64,000 bases of DNA from Halictus rubicundus. Lineage: Eukaryota; Arthropoda; Insecta; Hymenoptera; Halictidae. This document shows, piece after piece, positions 61,799 through 64,000 of the stretch; position 1 is the first letter of the stretch, and each line of letters starts with the position of its first letter. Both the position numbers and the translations under genes were made by a program. The notes under the pieces are model-generated. The model made no database searches, was not told the origin of the DNA, and saw only the letters and a program-made list of their open reading frames with translations. The stretch spans positions 62,001-126,000 of the forward strand of contig NW_027489004.1 in the NCBI RefSeq assembly GCF_050948215.1, in the 5' to 3' direction.

Positions 61799-64000
61799 AT
61801 GGCTCCTACGTCGTTACGAAAGCTCATTGCGCTACAGAATTCTCGCTCAGCGGAAATTGAATTGACCAGTAGTCGATTGCGAGAGAGATCTCGCGATAGT
61901 TTGAATTCAAACATTATTTCATCACGAGTCAATTCACTGACTGAGATTTGGAGCAAGGCGCGTGCCACACATGAAGAAATTGTCGTCCGAGAGGATGCCC
62001 TGAACGATGTCTACATCACGGAAAATGTGTTTGCTCGTCTACAAGCAACATACGAGGACGCGCTTGATTTTCTTCTCACCACAAGGTCAGAATTAGACAG
62101 CAGTTCAAGTAATACCGGAACTTCAAATACCGCTTCTGTAATCAATGATGATACACGCCCCGCGAAGTTACCAAAATTAGATTTACCGACATTTGCGGGT
62201 CGTTACGAGGATTGGGAGAATTTTTGCGATCTGTTTACTACCCTAGTTCATAATGCGCCGCGTTTATCTGACGCCACGAAATTGCAATATCTTAAAAGTT
62301 GTTTGAAAGATTCTGCCGCGGATCTTGTGAAGGATGTTACCACTACCAACGCGAATTATGCGACGACTTGGCGGGCTTTGAAGGCGCGTTTTCATAATCC
62401 TAGATTAATAGTTTACAGTCATTTGCGAGCGTTAATGAATCTTTCTCATATGAAAAGGGAGTCTGCGGGTGAAATGCGTTTGCTTGCGGACGAATCTCAG
62501 CGTATTGTGCGTGCGTTATCGAATTTGAAAATGCCAGTTGATCATTGGGATGTTTGGTTAGTGTATATAGTAGCTTCACGTCTGGATCCCGATTCGCGAA
62601 AGGCTTGGGAAACAGAGTTAAGTAAGAAGGATCGTCAGGTAATTTTAAATTATGATGGGAACTCGACCGAGGAGGATGCTCTCGGTAGATTTCCAAGGTT
62701 TTCCGATTTAACTGAGTTTTTAGAGAATCGTGCACAGACACTCTGTATGCTCACTTCTGAACAGGGTGATAATGTCAAGAAAGCAATTTTATCTAAACCA
62801 ATATCAGGATCTCGAAAGGTATTTCATGCGTCTACGTCGTTTTCAACAGACGGTAAATTTAAATGTGTGATATGTTCTGGTCCCCATCGCATTTTTAAGT
62901 GCAATAAATTCAAAGCAAAGAATGTTTCTGAACGTCGCGCTGAAGTACTTCGCTTGCGGCTTTGTTTTAATTGTCTCGGTGCTCATAGAGTTGCTAATTG
63001 CTCTTTTTCTACTAGATGTTCGAGCTGTAAGGGAAGGCATCATTCTTTGCTCCATTCTGACAAAGTTTTCACCAGCTTTACTAAGAATTCAATTCCGGAA
63101 TCGAAATCAAGCAATTCGGACGAGTCTAAGACTGGAGTTTCAGCAAAGGTCTCGAGTGTACATGTGCATACTGCGAATGTGATATCTCGTAAGCGTTCAG
63201 TTTTATTAGCGACTGCTCAGATAATGCTGATAGGGCCACAAGGTTCACGGACACGTGTTCGAGCTTTGCTTGATCAAGGTTCGGAGGCTTCGTTTGTTTC
63301 CAGTTTTATCACGAATCTTTTAGGATTAGAGAAACGTCGCGTCAATATGTCGTTGGTCGGGCTCGGAGCCAGTTCAGCAGGAACAGCTAAGGCTGCAACG
63401 CAGCTAATATTTCAGTCTGTTGTCGATCCGTCAACTAAGTTTGAAGTCAATGCCTTTGTTTTGTCAAAATTAACGTCACAGCTTCCAACACGTAGGTTAA
63501 TGGAGATCGATATTGGAATGTTTGCTGATTTATCTTTGGCAGATCCATTGTTCTATGTTCCTGATTCTGTAGATATTATTTTAGGCGCAGATGTTTACGG
63601 ACAGCTATTGAAGTCAGGGTTGAAAAGATTTTCTGATTCATCTTTAGTTGCCCAAGATACAGCGTTAGGCTGGATAATTTCCGGTACAGTGTCCGCGGAT
63701 ATTTCACGGCGGGCGGAAACTTCTGAGCATCTTCAGGCGTATCACAGTGTTTGGGAAGACGACTTAGATATATCGTTACAACGTTTTTGGATCCTCGAAG
63801 AGTTACCACCAATAATTGCGACTCTTGATTCTAAAGATGATGCTTGCGAAAGATTGTTTAGGGATACACACTTTCGAGATACCAATGGACGTTATGTTGT
63901 ACGTCTGCCTTTCAATTCAGATCCTCCAGAAGTCGGAGTCGAGACTCGATTTATGGCTTTGAAATGTTTAGCTTCAATTCATCGACGTTTTGATCGTGAT
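61799..64000 (+). CDS. BEL/Pao gag-pol polyprotein, 5' part (no stop before window end)
   Basis: From ATG 61799 the frame is open for all 734 codons to the window end. A helical N-terminus (1-100) and Ser/Asn/Thr linker lead to the DUF1759 gag region (KLPKLDLPTFAG from residue 123, through about 290). Two CCHC knuckles of CX2CX3HX4C type follow (C356-C359-H363-C368 and C389-C392-H396-C401), plus a third Cys/His cluster. The DUF1758 aspartic protease has LLDQGSEASFVS with catalytic D492; the DQGS form replaces the DTG/DSG of retroviral proteases. The end of the visible protein (GRYVVRLPF at 697 onward) leads into the reverse transcriptase, whose YXDD box is beyond the window. Gag and pol are in one frame, as in other BEL/Pao elements. 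No stop or frameshift is present. Confidence 0.92.
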   Translation, partial: MAPTSLRKLIALQNSRSAEIELTSSRLRERSRDSLNSNIISSRVNSLTEIWSKARATHEEIVVREDALNDVYITENVFARLQATYEDALDFLLTTRSELDSSSSNTGTSNTASVINDDTRPAKLPKLDLPTFAGRYEDWENFCDLFTTLVHNAPRLSDATKLQYLKSCLKDSAADLVKDVTTTNANYATTWRALKARFHNPRLIVYSHLRALMNLSHMKRESAGEMRLLADESQRIVRALSNLKMPVDHWDVWLVYIVASRLDPDSRKAWETELSKKDRQVILNYDGNSTEEDALGRFPRFSDLTEFLENRAQTLCMLTSEQGDNVKKAILSKPISGSRKVFHASTSFSTDGKFKCVICSGPHRIFKCNKFKAKNVSERRAEVLRLRLCFNCLGAHRVANCSFSTRCSSCKGRHHSLLHSDKVFTSFTKNSIPESKSSNSDESKTGVSAKVSSVHVHTANVISRKRSVLLATAQIMLIGPQGSRTRVRALLDQGSEASFVSSFITNLLGLEKRRVNMSLVGLGASSAGTAKAATQLIFQSVVDPSTKFEVNAFVLSKLTSQLPTRRLMEIDIGMFADLSLADPLFYVPDSVDIILGADVYGQLLKSGLKRFSDSSLVAQDTALGWIISGTVSADISRRAETSEHLQAYHSVWEDDLDISLQRFWILEELPPIIATLDSKDDACERLFRDTHFRDTNGRYVVRLPFNSDPPEVGVETRFMALKCLASIHRRFDRD

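Larger units (their letters stand above)
61025..64000 (+). mobile_element. 5' part of a second BEL/Pao LTR retrotransposon (runs off the window)
   Basis: An inferred LTR, a primer-binding site, a leader and a gag-pol frame open to the last base of the window have the same layout as the truncated element at 50879. The primer-site-to-ATG distance is 354 nt in both. Codon use and protein sequence differ clearly, so this is another family. Intact frame, knuckles and protease suggest a fairly young copy. The left limit is uncertain because no second LTR is visible. Confidence 0.75.

Noticed and set aside
1..64000. Canonical TTAGG telomere array or rDNA target of R1
   Set aside because: I saw no TTAGG run and no 28S or 18S sequence; only the ATAGG look-alike is present.

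Overview
The window is eukaryotic repeat-rich DNA, most likely from an insect (order uncertain; Hymenoptera is only a guess). The basis is an R1/TRAS-type non-LTR retrotransposon, two BEL/Pao LTR retrotransposons of insect type, and a satellite whose 5-bp component (ATAGG) differs by one base from the insect telomere repeat TTAGG. I found no host protein-coding gene, rRNA or tRNA.

Layout. About 78 % of the window is one satellite family built on a 12-bp unit (ATAGG + ATAGAGG). It forms three blocks: A (1-22003) and B (28376-50878), with the G-rich strand on +, and C (52596-57790), with the G-rich strand on -. All three carry higher-order duplications of about 1.1 to 2.8 kb. Between A and B lies an apparently intact 6.37-kb GC-rich non-LTR retrotransposon (22004-28375). 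It has a structured 5' UTR, an ORF1 gag protein with three zinc knuckles, an ORF2 with endonuclease and reverse transcriptase, a 3' hairpin and a 28-nt poly(A) tail running straight back into the satellite. Between B and C is the 5' piece of a BEL/Pao element (LTR, tRNA-Tyr primer site, broken gag), and the satellite orientation flips there. Block C ends at a 22-nt poly(T). After that come about 3.2 kb of AT-rich DNA without a recognisable gene (hairpins, a TC microsatellite, a 78/82-bp alternating minisatellite), then the 5' part of a second BEL/Pao element whose gag-pol frame is open to the window end.

The main find is at the 5' end of the non-LTR element. Bases 22004-22156 can be folded by hand into the full double pseudoknot of an HDV-like self-cleaving ribozyme. 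P1 (with G1-U wobble), P2, a 3-bp P3, an HDV-like L3 loop, P1.1, P4 and the J4/2 catalytic cytosine are all present, and an 85-nt three-way junction is inserted in J1/2. Predicted cleavage falls exactly at the satellite/element boundary.

How the parts may work together (inference): the element could be transcribed from satellite promoters, trim its 5' end with the ribozyme, translate ORF1 and then ORF2 (which has no AUG before its endonuclease domain), and re-insert into satellite by target-primed reverse transcription. The poly(T) at the far edge of block C is a second poly(A)-type junction in the same orientation relative to the satellite.
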